Below, piece after piece: positions 17,107 through 24,988 of a stretch of 64,000 bases of DNA. A model generated the notes under the pieces. It was given only the letters and a program-made list of their open reading frames with translations, ran no database searches and had not been told where the DNA came from. Source of the stretch: Acetobacterium sp. KB-1 (GTDB lineage Bacteria; Bacillota; Clostridia; Eubacteriales; Eubacteriaceae); the NCBI RefSeq assembly GCF_003260995.1, contig NZ_CP030040.1, forward strand, positions 2,272,501 through 2,336,500, read 5' to 3'. Both the position numbers and the translations under genes were made by a program. Positions within the stretch are counted from its first letter, which is position 1, and every line of letters begins with the position of its first letter.

Positions 17107-18159
17107 TTAAACAACACCCAGACCAACATCGCCATAGGTTGCCATTTCGCGATTCATGTATAAGGCAGATTCGACAATATTAAAGGCGATCGCAGCACCA
17201 CTGCCTTCTCCCAGACGCATACCCATGTTCAGAAATGGTTTAGCACCGATAAATTCCGACGCAAAAGCGGCCCCTTTTTCAGCCGAAGCATGGGAACAGA
17301 TTAAATAGCCTTTTACCTTGGGATCAATCCCGATGGCAATGGCGGCCGCAGCGGTGGAAATAAAACCATCAATTAAAACCGGAATATGATTGGCGGCTCC
17401 GGCCAGCATCGCACCGGCCATAGCACCGATCTCAAATCCGCCGACCTTTGCCAGGACATCGATGGCATCGGTTTTGTCGGGTTGATTAAGAGCAATGGCA
17501 TCCCGAATCACCTGGGCTTTGATAACCTGCTTATCTTCCGACAGATTCGCTCCGGCACCAGTTAGTTCCCCCGGATCAACACCACTAAGGACTGCGATAA
17601 TAGCGGCACTAGCCGTCGTATTAGAGATCCCCACTTCACCGGTGCCGAGAATATTATACCCGTTATCGATGGCGCGTTGGGCCACATCGATTCCTACTTC
17701 CAGGGACTTTACGGCTTCTTCCCGGGACATCGCCGGACCTTTTTTCATATTTGATGTGCATTTTCTGATTTTTTTATCCAAAATTTTTGATTTTGGTTCC
17801 AAATCCGATTTCATCCCAACATCACAGACAAAAACATCGGCGCCAGCTTGTTTGCTTAAAGCGGCAACGCCGCTTTTGCCAGCAACGATCATCTGCGCCA
17901 TCAGGTCGGTTACTTCCTGGGGTGCCGCAGCAACGCCTTCTTCAAAGACGCCATGGTCGGCAGCAAAAACCAGCATCGCTTTTTTGCTGACATCCGGATA
18001 CATTTCGCCGGTAATGCCGGCTAACTGCACGGCGATCTCTTCCAGTGTTCCCAGACTGCCCACCGGCTTAAGTAGAAAATCCACTCGATCCTTGGCGGTT
18101 TTGATCATTTCTTCATTAAGCGGCTTAATTTTTCCCACTGTTTCATTTAATAAACTCAT
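17107..18159 (-). CDS. cobT: Nicotinate-nucleotide-dimethylbenzimidazole phosphoribosyltransferase
   Basis: A 350-residue enzyme that makes the alpha-ribazole phosphate of the lower ligand of cobalamin. It has the family features: VFAADHGVFEEGVAAAPQEVT near residue 65, the GTGEVGISNTTASAAI loop near 172, and GMRLGEGSGAAIAF near the end with the catalytic glutamate. Corrinoids are essential to the acetogenic way of life, so its presence fits. It lies 77 bp after a histidine-kinase gene. A TATAAT in that gap suggests a promoter of its own; I saw no cobalamin riboswitch. Confidence 0.96.
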   Translation of the reverse strand: MSLLNETVGKIKPLNEEMIKTAKDRVDFLLKPVGSLGTLEEIAVQLAGITGEMYPDVSKKAMLVFAADHGVFEEGVAAAPQEVTDLMAQMIVAGKSGVAALSKQAGADVFVCDVGMKSDLEPKSKILDKKIRKCTSNMKKGPAMSREEAVKSLEVGIDVAQRAIDNGYNILGTGEVGISNTTASAAIIAVLSGVDPGELTGAGANLSEDKQVIKAQVIRDAIALNQPDKTDAIDVLAKVGGFEIGAMAGAMLAGAANHIPVLIDGFISTAAAAIAIGIDPKVKGYLICSHASAEKGAAFASEFIGAKPFLNMGMRLGEGSGAAIAFNIVESALYMNREMATYGDVGLGVV

Positions 18160-18236
18160 TTCTTACTCCTGTCAACTCAACTGTTTTTTCTCATTATAAC
18201 ATATCTGCGAACTTTGAAAATTCAATTTTTTAAGTT

Positions 18237-19928
18237 TTACAGCGGAAGTCGCACTTCAAACCACACACCATTATCGCGGTTATCCACAGCCACCTTGCCG
18301 CCATGGCAGATTATAATGCCTTTGACGATTGCCAGACCTAAACCAGTGCCTTTTTTATCCGATTGGGCCTTATAAAAGTATTCCCAGATCTGATTAATCT
18401 CATCTTGCGGAATTGACTTACCCACATTATAAACAGAAACAATCCACTCTTTTTCCTGGCTTTCACAGCCAACCTGAATTATTCCGTCAGTTGGACTGAC
18501 ATGTTTGATGGCATTGTTTAAAAGATTATAAAAAACCTGTTCCATCCGCTTGCGGTCCATGATCACTTTTTTTTCTGGATCACAATGATTATTAAAAACG
18601 ATATTGTTTCCCGGATAGGTATTTACAAACCGCTCAACCACCGAAGCGATGACCTCAACCCCAGAAACGCTTTCTTTTTTAAGCTGATAGGCACCCGATT
18701 CGATTTGGGCCAGATCTAAAAGATCGCTCGCGATTCCGCTGATTTTATCAGCTTCCCGCTGGATCGTCACAAAGTATTCCAATTCTTCATCCCGATTCTC
18801 AAGAATGCCATCCTCTAATGCTTCAGCATAGCTTTTTATCACCGCCAATGGGGTTTGGATTTCATGAGACACCTGAGCGGTAAAACGCTGCCGCATCTTT
18901 TCAAATGCACGTTCTTTACTCAGTTCTTCCTGAAGTTTTAAAATAGCCCCTTCCAATTCATCCGAAATATGATTCAAGGTTTCTCCTAGCTGACCGATCT
19001 CATCCTTTCTAGTTCCCTGATATTTTTTTGTAAAATTGAGATTTCCCATTTCTCCGGAAATTTGATTTAATGAAATAATGGGCTTTGAAATACCCCGAGA
19101 AAAAAAATAGGCAAAAACAAGCGAACACGTAAAAACAATCATTAAGAATACCAGCAGAAAATTTTCCACAATCTCAATGACCTCGTGAACTGAGTAAAGC
19201 GGAATACGTCCGATAATCAGGGCGCCATCAGCAGCTAAAACCTTATGGGTCAGCCACTCAACCTGGTGATCATCATTTCCCAGCACAATAATAAAACTTT
19301 CATCTTCCTGATGCTCTTTCACCTGATTCTCCAGACTATTCTGTTGACCAGCACCAGAGCCCTTACCATTTTCCGATCCGCTACCGGAACCACTACCTGA
19401 TCCACTGCCCGATCCGCTGCCCGATCCGCTACCGGTACCACTGCCCGAATCACTACTCGATCCCGACGCATTACCGGCACCACTGCCGGCGCCAGCACCC
19501 GTTTCTTTTCCCTCACCACTGTGTTCACCACCTGCTGCCAAACGTTTTTTTTCAACACTTGTCAGTCCCAAACGATCCATTTGATTAATCTCATCACGTC
19601 GTTGACTCGCTGTCACTATTTCAGCGGTTCTAGTTTCTATCGAAACATCTTCAAAAGAGCTATCTTCAGCGCCCGTTTGCTGCCCAATAATTTCAACAAC
19701 AATCCCTTCCTCTTCAGCGACATCAATAAATAATTGAAGTTCGGGGGTTAATCCATTCTGATTATACATTGTTACAGCCTGATTCGTTTTATCAATTAAG
19801 GCCGCGGTTCTTTTCTCAGTATAGTATACCTCAAAATAGGAACCCAGGACATAATACGTTAATAAACAAAGTACCAGAAAGAAAGCCCCAAGATAGAGCA
19901 TTAATCTCGAAAAAATCGAACTTCTCAT
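18237..19928 (-). CDS. Sensor histidine kinase with Gly/Ser-repeat outer domain
   Basis: A 563-residue membrane kinase: first membrane helix about residues 8-29, outer domain to about 240, second helix (FLLVFLMIVFTCSLVFAYFF), a HAMP linker (SRGISKPIISLNQIS), HisKA (FTAQVSHEIQTPLAVIKSY), N-box (NLLNNAIKHVSP) and G-box (GTGLGLAIVKG). The outer domain carries a low-complexity tract of alternating Gly and Ser at about residues 138-188, encoded by a degenerate 6-bp repeat. It overlaps the regulator gene by 4 bases. Two small secreted proteins rich in Gly and calcium-loop motifs are encoded on the other side of the regulator, so this pair may control them. Confidence 0.88.
   Translation of the reverse strand: MRSSIFSRLMLYLGAFFLVLCLLTYYVLGSYFEVYYTEKRTAALIDKTNQAVTMYNQNGLTPELQLFIDVAEEEGIVVEIIGQQTGAEDSSFEDVSIETRTAEIVTASQRRDEINQMDRLGLTSVEKKRLAAGGEHSGEGKETGAGAGSGAGNASGSSSDSGSGTGSGSGSGSGSGSGSGSGSGSENGKGSGAGQQNSLENQVKEHQEDESFIIVLGNDDHQVEWLTHKVLAADGALIIGRIPLYSVHEVIEIVENFLLVFLMIVFTCSLVFAYFFSRGISKPIISLNQISGEMGNLNFTKKYQGTRKDEIGQLGETLNHISDELEGAILKLQEELSKERAFEKMRQRFTAQVSHEIQTPLAVIKSYAEALEDGILENRDEELEYFVTIQREADKISGIASDLLDLAQIESGAYQLKKESVSGVEVIASVVERFVNTYPGNNIVFNNHCDPEKKVIMDRKRMEQVFYNLLNNAIKHVSPTDGIIQVGCESQEKEWIVSVYNVGKSIPQDEINQIWEYFYKAQSDKKGTGLGLAIVKGIIICHGGKVAVDNRDNGVWFEVRLPL
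19370..19500. repeat. Degenerate hexamer repeat coding for a Gly-Ser tract
   Basis: On the coding strand the segment is a run of GGN-[TA][CG]N codons (GGATCG/GGCAGT/GGTAGC type) giving (GS)n in the kinase outer domain. Such a repeat can change length by slippage in 6-bp steps without a frameshift. Confidence 0.75.
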
Positions 19929-20596
19929 TCTTTAAACTTGTACCCCAGCCCTCTGACGGTTTGGATGCACTCTCCTTTATCTCCCATTTTTTTACGTAAT
20001 CGTTTGATGGTTGTATCAACAACACGTATATCACCATCATAATCATATCCCCAAATCCGATCAAGAATCTGCTCTCTGGATAACACCAATTTCTGATGAT
20101 TGACAAAATAGCTTAAAACCTCGTATTCTTTTTGTGTGAGGTTAATAATTTCATTATGAATTGTTATTTGTCGTTCGTCTGAATTTAATCTCATTCCACA
20201 AACATCAAGCTTATTTTCAGTTGTAGCAACCCCGCTTCTTTTTAGCAAGGCTTTGATTCGGACCATCAATTCTCGGGGACTGAAGGGTTTTGTTACATAA
20301 TCATCTGCGCCAACTTCAAATCCCTGAATCTTATCTTCTTCTTCTCTTCGAGCCGTGAGCATGATGACTGGCACATTGTCCGTTTCCCTTATTTCTTCCA
20401 GCACTTCAAACCCATCCATTTTCGGCATGGTTACGTCGAGAATAATACAATCCGGTTGTTTTTCTGTCCAAAGGTCCAATGCTTCCTCTCCGTCCGCCGC
20501 CCCGAAACCTTCATAGCCCTCTTTTTTTAAATATTTTAAAACGATTTCTCGCAGTTTTTCTTCATCCTCAGCCACTAATATGCGAATGCCTTTCAT
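19925..20596 (-). CDS. OmpR-family response regulator
   Basis: A 223-residue regulator. The start at 20596 (MKGIRILVAEDEEKL) is supported by GGAGGT 8 bases upstream; the longer frame to 20644 is not. The receiver has the acidic pair in AEDEE, phospho-acceptor in CIILDVTMPKMDG and the KPF loop (VTKPFSP); the C-terminal winged helix shows LTQKEYEVLSYF and VVDTTIKRLRKKMG ending in VRGLGYKFKE. It is read first, followed by its kinase with a 4-base overlap. TTGACA lies at 20655-20650 with a weak -10. Likely targets are the divergent secreted-protein genes 290 bp away. Confidence 0.92.
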   Translation of the reverse strand: MKGIRILVAEDEEKLREIVLKYLKKEGYEGFGAADGEEALDLWTEKQPDCIILDVTMPKMDGFEVLEEIRETDNVPVIMLTARREEEDKIQGFEVGADDYVTKPFSPRELMVRIKALLKRSGVATTENKLDVCGMRLNSDERQITIHNEIINLTQKEYEVLSYFVNHQKLVLSREQILDRIWGYDYDGDIRVVDTTIKRLRKKMGDKGECIQTVRGLGYKFKE

Positions 20597-20816
20597 TATA
20601 TATACCTCCACTACCTTTATCAGCTTATCATTTTTTGATGGCAATTTTGTGTCAAAACATATCTTTTATTGATTTTATAAACGACAACTTATAATTTTAT
20701 ATTTTAACACACCATCCTCATTTTTTTCTAACCTTTAAACAATTGTCTTTGTTATATCCTTATACATCTTTTGTTTATATCATCTTTACGGTTATAAAAA
20801 TTAATTTTTTAACATC

Positions 20817-20849
20817 TGACACCTAAATGACATACAGCTATCCTATAAT
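20817..20849 (+). promoter_or_regulatory. Promoter with TGACA direct repeat, secreted protein 1
   Basis: Two TGACA half-sites (20817 and 20828) are exactly 11 bp apart, and TATAAT follows 16 bp after the second (20844-20849), in place of a good -35. This is the layout of a promoter activated by an OmpR-type regulator. The same half-sites, spacing and -10 occur at the next gene. Confidence 0.75.
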
Positions 20850-20885
20850 ACAAACATCGAAAGAAAAAAAACGGAGGAATTTACA

Positions 20886-21209
20886 ATGAAAGCAAAATTA
20901 GTTTTAGTATCATCATTGGCGTTAATGTTAGCAACAGCAGGTACAACCTTTGCCGCTTCAGGTTACGGGCAGGGCAGTGGCGTTGGTCAGAGTAGCGGCG
21001 GAGAGCGACAATATGCAAACAGTCAGGAATCAGTTGATGCTGACGGTGATGGCATCTGCGACCTCACTGGGGATCCTGTCGGCACTGGCGGATTAGGCTA
21101 TGAATCCGGTACCAATGCACTTGTTGATGAAGACGGTGTTTGTGACATTGGTGACGGCACCCCTATTCAAGATGGATCTGGTCTGCAACGTGGTAATCAA
21201 AGTTTTTGA
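20886..21209 (+). CDS. Small secreted protein with calcium-loop motif, copy 1
   Basis: A 107-residue protein with a clear signal peptide (MKAKLVLVSSLALMLATAG, cut after TTFAA) and a Gly/Ser-rich mature part. It contains DADGDGICD (DxDxDG followed by a Cys-Asp), like the loops of Excalibur or thrombospondin type-3 calcium-binding repeats, and a shortened second copy (DEDGVCD). There are two cysteines, one in each loop. The ribosome binding site is CGGAGGA. It is a tandem paralogue of the next gene: the signal peptides and leaders are almost identical. Function unknown; probable Ca2+-binding exported protein. Confidence 0.75.
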   Translation: MKAKLVLVSSLALMLATAGTTFAASGYGQGSGVGQSSGGERQYANSQESVDADGDGICDLTGDPVGTGGLGYESGTNALVDEDGVCDIGDGTPIQDGSGLQRGNQSF

Positions 21210-21248
21210 TTGAACCTCATATTTTAATAATTATTAATATGACCTTTT

Positions 21249-21281
21249 TGACACATGAATGACATAAAGCAATTGTATAAT
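21249..21281 (+). promoter_or_regulatory. Promoter with TGACA direct repeat, secreted protein 2
   Basis: TGACA at 21249 and 21260 (11 bp apart) with TATAAT at 21276-21281, 16 bp after the second half-site, matching the upstream paralogue base for base in spacing. Confidence 0.75.
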
Positions 21282-21328
21282 GAAGGTAGTAAAAGAATCA
21301 CAAAAATAAAAAAACGGAGGAATTTACA

Positions 21329-21658
21329 ATGAAAGCAAAATTAATTTTAGTCACATCGTTAGCATTAATGTTAGCAACAGCAGGTACCACCTTTGCCGCG
21401 AACGGCAATGGCCGGGGTGCTGGTGATGGATCCGGTCTTGGTCAAGGTAACGGCGGCGAAAGACTGTATGAGAATTGTCAGGGAACCGGTGATGCTGACG
21501 GCGATGGTCTCTGTGATTTAACCGGAAATCCTGTTGGCACTGGCGGCGCTGGCACTGGCGCATTTGTTGACGCAGACGGCGATGGTGTTTGTGATGTCGG
21601 CGGCGGTACCCATCCTCAAGATGGATCTGGAATGCGACATGGCGGAAGAACCCGTTAA
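21329..21658 (+). CDS. Small secreted protein with two calcium-loop motifs, copy 2
   Basis: A 109-residue tandem paralogue of the preceding gene. The signal peptide is MKAKLILVTSLALMLATAG, cut near TTFAA; the mature part is Gly-rich with two full loops, DADGDGLCD and DADGDGVCD, each carrying the DxDxDG pattern and a Cys-Asp. In copy 1 the second loop has lost two residues, so this copy may be the more functional one. It ends in a strong terminator. The pair and its TGACA promoters sit divergent from a two-component system whose sensor also has a Gly/Ser tract. Confidence 0.75.
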   Translation: MKAKLILVTSLALMLATAGTTFAANGNGRGAGDGSGLGQGNGGERLYENCQGTGDADGDGLCDLTGNPVGTGGAGTGAFVDADGDGVCDVGGGTHPQDGSGMRHGGRTR

Positions 21659-21677
21659 TCATTCACCCTTACTTTTA

Positions 21678-21718
21678 AAAGCCGCAATGATCGTAAACGA
21701 TCATTGCGGCTTTTTTAT
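21678..21718 (+). terminator. Terminator of the secreted-protein genes
   Basis: AAAGCCGCAATGATCG and CGATCATTGCGGCTTT form a long perfect stem followed by TTTTATTT. Confidence 0.92.
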
Positions 21719-21750
21719 TTATATAACTCTACTTCAGGACGATTTTTAAT

Positions 21751-21784
21751 AAAAAAAGAAACGTCTCGGTTTGAGACGTTTCCA
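21751..21784 (-). terminator. Terminator of metNIQ
   Basis: GAAACGTCTC and GAGACGTTTC form a stem followed on the minus strand by seven T, 12 bp past the metQ stop. Confidence 0.9.
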
Positions 21785-21795
21785 GAAATTAGGAC

Positions 21796-22608
21796 TTAAG
21801 ACATCGGTACAACAGCGCCCTGGTAATTGCTTTCGATAAAGCTGATCACTTTTTCGCTTTGCAGCGCTTTCATCAGTGCCAATGTTTTTTCACTTGTTTC
21901 ATCTCCAGTTCGTACTGCCACAATGTTGGCATAGGTCTGTGCCGCTAAGGAATCTTTTTCTTCTTTCGCGATGGCATCGGTTCCGGCATTCAGTCCTGCT
22001 TCAATGGCATAGTTTCCGTTAATAACAGCCAAATCAACATCCGGAAGTGAGCGTGCCAGTTGAGCCGCCTCCAGTTCTTTAAAAACAAGATTTTTGGGAT
22101 TTTCAATAATGTCTTTTGGTGTTGCTTCCAAACCAACATTCGGATCAACCTTGATTAAGCCAATTGTTTCAAGTAATAAAAGTGCTCTGGCTTCGTTTGT
22201 TGTATCATTTGGGATGGCAATCGTTGATCCATCAACAATGGCATCCAAAGTTTTTAATTTACCTGGATATAAGCCCAATGGTTCATAATGAACCGCACCG
22301 GCACTCACCAACTTGGTATTATTTTTCACATTAAAGTCTTCCAGGTAGGGGAGATGCTGGAAAAAGTTGGCATCTAACTCTTTATTTTCCAAGGTTAAAT
22401 TCGGTTGAACATAATCGGTAAATTCTTTAACTTCAAGGGTGTATCCCTCTTCTTTTAATACTTCACCAGCAACCGCTAAAATCTCTCCATGAGGTGTTGG
22501 ACTGGCCCCGACTACAATGGTTTTGTCATCTGTGCCTTTCGCCGCACAGCCTGAAAATAGGGCCAAACCGAGAACACTGACCAATACTACTAAACCTAAT
22601 TTTTTCAT
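21796..22608 (-). CDS. metQ: Methionine ABC transporter substrate-binding lipoprotein
   Basis: A 270-residue lipoprotein of the NlpA/MetQ family. The signal peptide ends in the lipobox LFSGC with the lipidated cysteine at residue 21. The mature part has family stretches ASPTPHGEIL, LDANFFQHLPYL, HYEPLGLYP and ALLLLETIGLIKVDP. It captures methionine (D- or L-) outside the membrane for the MetNI transporter encoded upstream. A promoter of its own lies in the 114-bp gap after metI, so it can be made in excess over the membrane parts. Confidence 0.92.
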   Translation of the reverse strand: MKKLGLVVLVSVLGLALFSGCAAKGTDDKTIVVGASPTPHGEILAVAGEVLKEEGYTLEVKEFTDYVQPNLTLENKELDANFFQHLPYLEDFNVKNNTKLVSAGAVHYEPLGLYPGKLKTLDAIVDGSTIAIPNDTTNEARALLLLETIGLIKVDPNVGLEATPKDIIENPKNLVFKELEAAQLARSLPDVDLAVINGNYAIEAGLNAGTDAIAKEEKDSLAAQTYANIVAVRTGDETSEKTLALMKALQSEKVISFIESNYQGAVVPMS

Positions 22609-22658
22609 GATCTTCTCCTTTTCTTTTCTTTCATATAATTCCTAGTTGAATAATATGT

Positions 22659-22687
22659 AATATAACATGGGCGGTGTTTACTGTCAA
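22659..22687 (-). promoter_or_regulatory. Internal promoter of metQ
   Basis: Minus-strand TTGACA (22687-22682) and TATATT (22664-22659) 17 bp apart, in the gap between metI and metQ. Confidence 0.75.
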
Positions 22688-22722
22688 CCCAAATTATCTG
22701 CGGATCGTAAAATCCTGATTCT

Positions 22723-23382
22723 TTATTTTCGGCGATCCTGTTTTTGGGCAATTTTCATACCAACTTCTTGAAAGAGCTGGACGATTAAAACCAGTAATAT
22801 TACGGTTATCACCATCATACCCGTTTCATAACGATAGTAGCCAAAGCGGATGGCAATATCTCCCAGGCCGCCGCCACCGACAATCCCTGCCATCGCGGAA
22901 TAACCTAAAATAGTGGTGGTCGCAATGGCTGCGCCAATAATCAACGAGGGCTTCGCCTCAGGAATCATCACCTTGGTCACCACCTGCATGGGACTGGCGC
23001 CCATTGACAGTGAGGCTTCAATAATCCCATAATCCACCTCTTTAATAGAAGATTCCACCAACCGGGCAATAAATGGTGCCGCTGCAATCACCAGCGGTAC
23101 AATGGTTGCCGTTGATCCAATGGTTGTCCCGGTAATCAGCCTTGTCAGAGGAATCACTGCAATTAGCAAAATCAAAAACGGGATCGACCGGGTAATATTG
23201 ACCACCATGTTGAGTACCTTATTAAGCCACTTCATCGGGACAATCCCATCGGAATCGCTGGTGACCAGCAAAACGCCCATCGGTAACCCAATAACATAGG
23301 CCAGAAGTGTTGACGCCAATGTCATATAAAGGGTCTCAAGGGTTCCTTGAACCATCAATGCCGTCATTGAACTATCCCACAT
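22723..23382 (-). CDS. metI: Methionine ABC transporter permease
   Basis: A 219-residue membrane protein with about five to six helices. The start at 23382 (MWDSSMTALMVQGTLETLYM) has GGAGGTG upstream and overlaps the metN end by 11 bases; the longer frame to 23445 lies inside metN. The permease coupling loop EASLSMGASPMQVVTKVMIPEA (the EAA motif) is complete. It forms the channel of the MetNIQ importer. Confidence 0.94.
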   Translation of the reverse strand: MWDSSMTALMVQGTLETLYMTLASTLLAYVIGLPMGVLLVTSDSDGIVPMKWLNKVLNMVVNITRSIPFLILLIAVIPLTRLITGTTIGSTATIVPLVIAAAPFIARLVESSIKEVDYGIIEASLSMGASPMQVVTKVMIPEAKPSLIIGAAIATTTILGYSAMAGIVGGGGLGDIAIRFGYYRYETGMMVITVILLVLIVQLFQEVGMKIAQKQDRRK

Positions 23383-24403
23383 GGGTACCCACCTCCTCAA
23401 CCGTAATTTGATGTGAGCGGAGATAATTAACGGCCCGTGCCGCACTCAGCTCATCCTCAGGCAATTGGATCACCATTTGCCCAAAAGCAAAGCCATCAAT
23501 ATTTTTCATATCGGCATGGAGAATATTCACCAGACATTTTGTTTCGAGGATCATTTTTGCAATCACCGAATCACTGGATGATTTTTCATCAAAGACAATT
23601 CGATACGTGTTTTTGCCCATCACCACCGAACCCTGATCACCTTCAGAAAAAATCATTTTTTTGGCAATCTCGGTTTTGGGGTTTTTAAAGATCTCTTCAA
23701 CCTCACCGTTTTCGGCAATTTTACTTTTATCGATGATTGCCACATGGCTACAAATCTGCTCCACCACACTCATTTCATGGGTGATGATCACAATGGTAAT
23801 GCCCAATTTTTGATTGATTTCTTTTAACAGCTTGAGTATGGAATTGGTTGTCGATGGATCCAGAGCTGATGTCGCCTCGTCGCATAACAAAATCTTAGGG
23901 TTATTAGCCAAGGCTCTGGCAATCGCGATCCGTTGTTTTTGTCCCCCCGACAACTGGGTAGGATAGGCCTTGGCTTTATCGGGTAAGCCAACCAACTCCA
24001 ACAGTTCAGCGGTTCTTTTTTTGGCCGTTTCTTTATCCACCCCGGCAATTTCAAGGGGAAAAAGAATATTTTTTTCGGCAGTTCGTTGCATCAGCAAATT
24101 AAATTGCTGAAAAATCATACCCACCGAATAACGTACCGTTCTCAGTTCTTTTTCGGCTATTTTTGATATATCCTGTCCATCAATAAAAACACTGCCGCTG
24201 GTGGGCTTTTCAAGAAGATTGATACAGCGAACCAGGGTGCTTTTACCAGCCCCGCTCATACCGATAATTCCATAGATATCGCCCTGGTCGATGCTTAGAT
24301 TTATGCCATCTAACGCTTTTACTTCGCCGCTTTTAGGACGAAAGGTTTTCCCCAGATCCTTTATTTCAATGATGGGTTTTTGGGACGTCTTTTTCGTTTC
24401 GAT
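23372..24403 (-). CDS. metN: Methionine ABC transporter ATP-binding protein; start codon unusual
   Basis: An ATPase of about 343 residues with Walker A GMSGAGKSTLV, signature LSGGQKQR, Walker B ILLCDEATSALD and a C-terminal ACT-like NIL regulatory domain, which in MetN binds methionine and inhibits transport. The open frame goes back to a GTG at 24472, but that codon lies inside a hairpin right at the predicted transcript start. A strong AGGAGG (24417-24412) instead points to codon ATC at 24403-24401, nine bases further. No ATG, GTG or TTG exists there, so either an AUC start is used or this base is a sequencing difference from ATG. Confidence 0.9.
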   Translation of the reverse strand: METKKTSQKPIIEIKDLGKTFRPKSGEVKALDGINLSIDQGDIYGIIGMSGAGKSTLVRCINLLEKPTSGSVFIDGQDISKIAEKELRTVRYSVGMIFQQFNLLMQRTAEKNILFPLEIAGVDKETAKKRTAELLELVGLPDKAKAYPTQLSGGQKQRIAIARALANNPKILLCDEATSALDPSTTNSILKLLKEINQKLGITIVIITHEMSVVEQICSHVAIIDKSKIAENGEVEEIFKNPKTEIAKKMIFSEGDQGSVVMGKNTYRIVFDEKSSSDSVIAKMILETKCLVNILHADMKNIDGFAFGQMVIQLPEDELSAARAVNYLRSHQITVEEVGTHVG

Positions 24404-24451
24404 GTTCCTTACCCTCCTATAATCAACAAATTTAAATAAATAAAACCATCT

Positions 24452-24483
24452 TAAAAACAGTGGGTTTAACACACACCCACCGT
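24452..24483 (-). other. Hairpin at the 5' end of the metN transcript
   Basis: ACGGTGGGT and ACCCACTGT form a 9-bp stem (one mismatch possible) followed by TTTTTAAG on the minus strand. It starts at or within a few bases of the predicted transcription start, so it could stabilise the RNA, block translation or act as an attenuator. It does not look like an S-box or a methionine T-box. Confidence 0.5.
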
Positions 24484-24485
24484 TT

Positions 24486-24515
24486 ATTATAGTATCGATT
24501 TCATTTTCTTGTCAA
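24486..24515 (-). promoter_or_regulatory. Promoter of metNIQ
   Basis: Minus-strand TTGACA (24515-24510) and TATAAT (24491-24486) with an 18-bp spacer. Confidence 0.82.
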
Positions 24516-24537
24516 GCTTAATAGCACCTTCGGCTAC

Positions 24538-24906
24538 TTAAATATCGCGAATTTGTGCGCCAAATGGAAACAATGCCAGTTTGGCAAATTTAAACCATTG
24601 TAATCCAAAGGGTATCCCAACCAGGGTAATACAGTAAATAATCCCCAGAATCGCAGATCCCGCGGCTAAACCCCAACCGAAAATCAGGATCCACAAAATA
24701 TTTAAGATTACCGATCCGGTTCCCATGTTTGAATAATCAACGGTTTTACCAAATGGCCAGAGGACTAACTGCGCCATTTTAAAAGCCTGCAATCCCAACG
24801 GGATACCAATAATGGTAATGCAGCAGAGAATGCCGGCTAAAAGCCAAGCGATCGCCATAATCAGGCCCCCCAAAATAATCCAGATAATGTTACCAATGAT
24901 GCTCAT
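24538..24906 (-). CDS. YccF-domain membrane protein
   Basis: A 122-residue membrane protein with two copies of a YccF-like motif: GILCCITIIGIPLGLQAFKMAQLVLWPFGK near the N-terminal half and IIYCITLVGIPFGLQWFKFAKLALFPFG near the end (each spans about 28 residues). The start at 24906 (MSIIGNIIWIILGG) has AGAGGG upstream. Four hydrophobic segments are expected. The function of YccF proteins is not established. Confidence 0.85.
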   Translation of the reverse strand: MSIIGNIIWIILGGLIMAIAWLLAGILCCITIIGIPLGLQAFKMAQLVLWPFGKTVDYSNMGTGSVILNILWILIFGWGLAAGSAILGIIYCITLVGIPFGLQWFKFAKLALFPFGAQIRDI

Positions 24907-24988
24907 ACTTTTCCCTCTTTTCAATGTCACTTTATTTGTTTCTTGTGAAAGTAACTGCTTTTTACGTCAGTTTTTAATGACCCGCTTC

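Noticed and set aside
17495-18199. A 234-residue plus-strand open frame
   Set aside because: It lies antisense to cobT, which has full family motifs, and has a Ser/Pro/Ala-rich composition typical of a shadow frame with no ribosome binding site.
18160-18236. Cobalamin riboswitch before cobT
   Set aside because: The gap is only 77 bp and has none of the B12-box sequence; a simple -10 is all that can be seen.
21351-21662. A 103-residue minus-strand frame rich in His and Arg
   Set aside because: It is antisense to the Gly/Asp-rich secreted protein; the His/Arg runs are the mirror of GGN and GAY codons.
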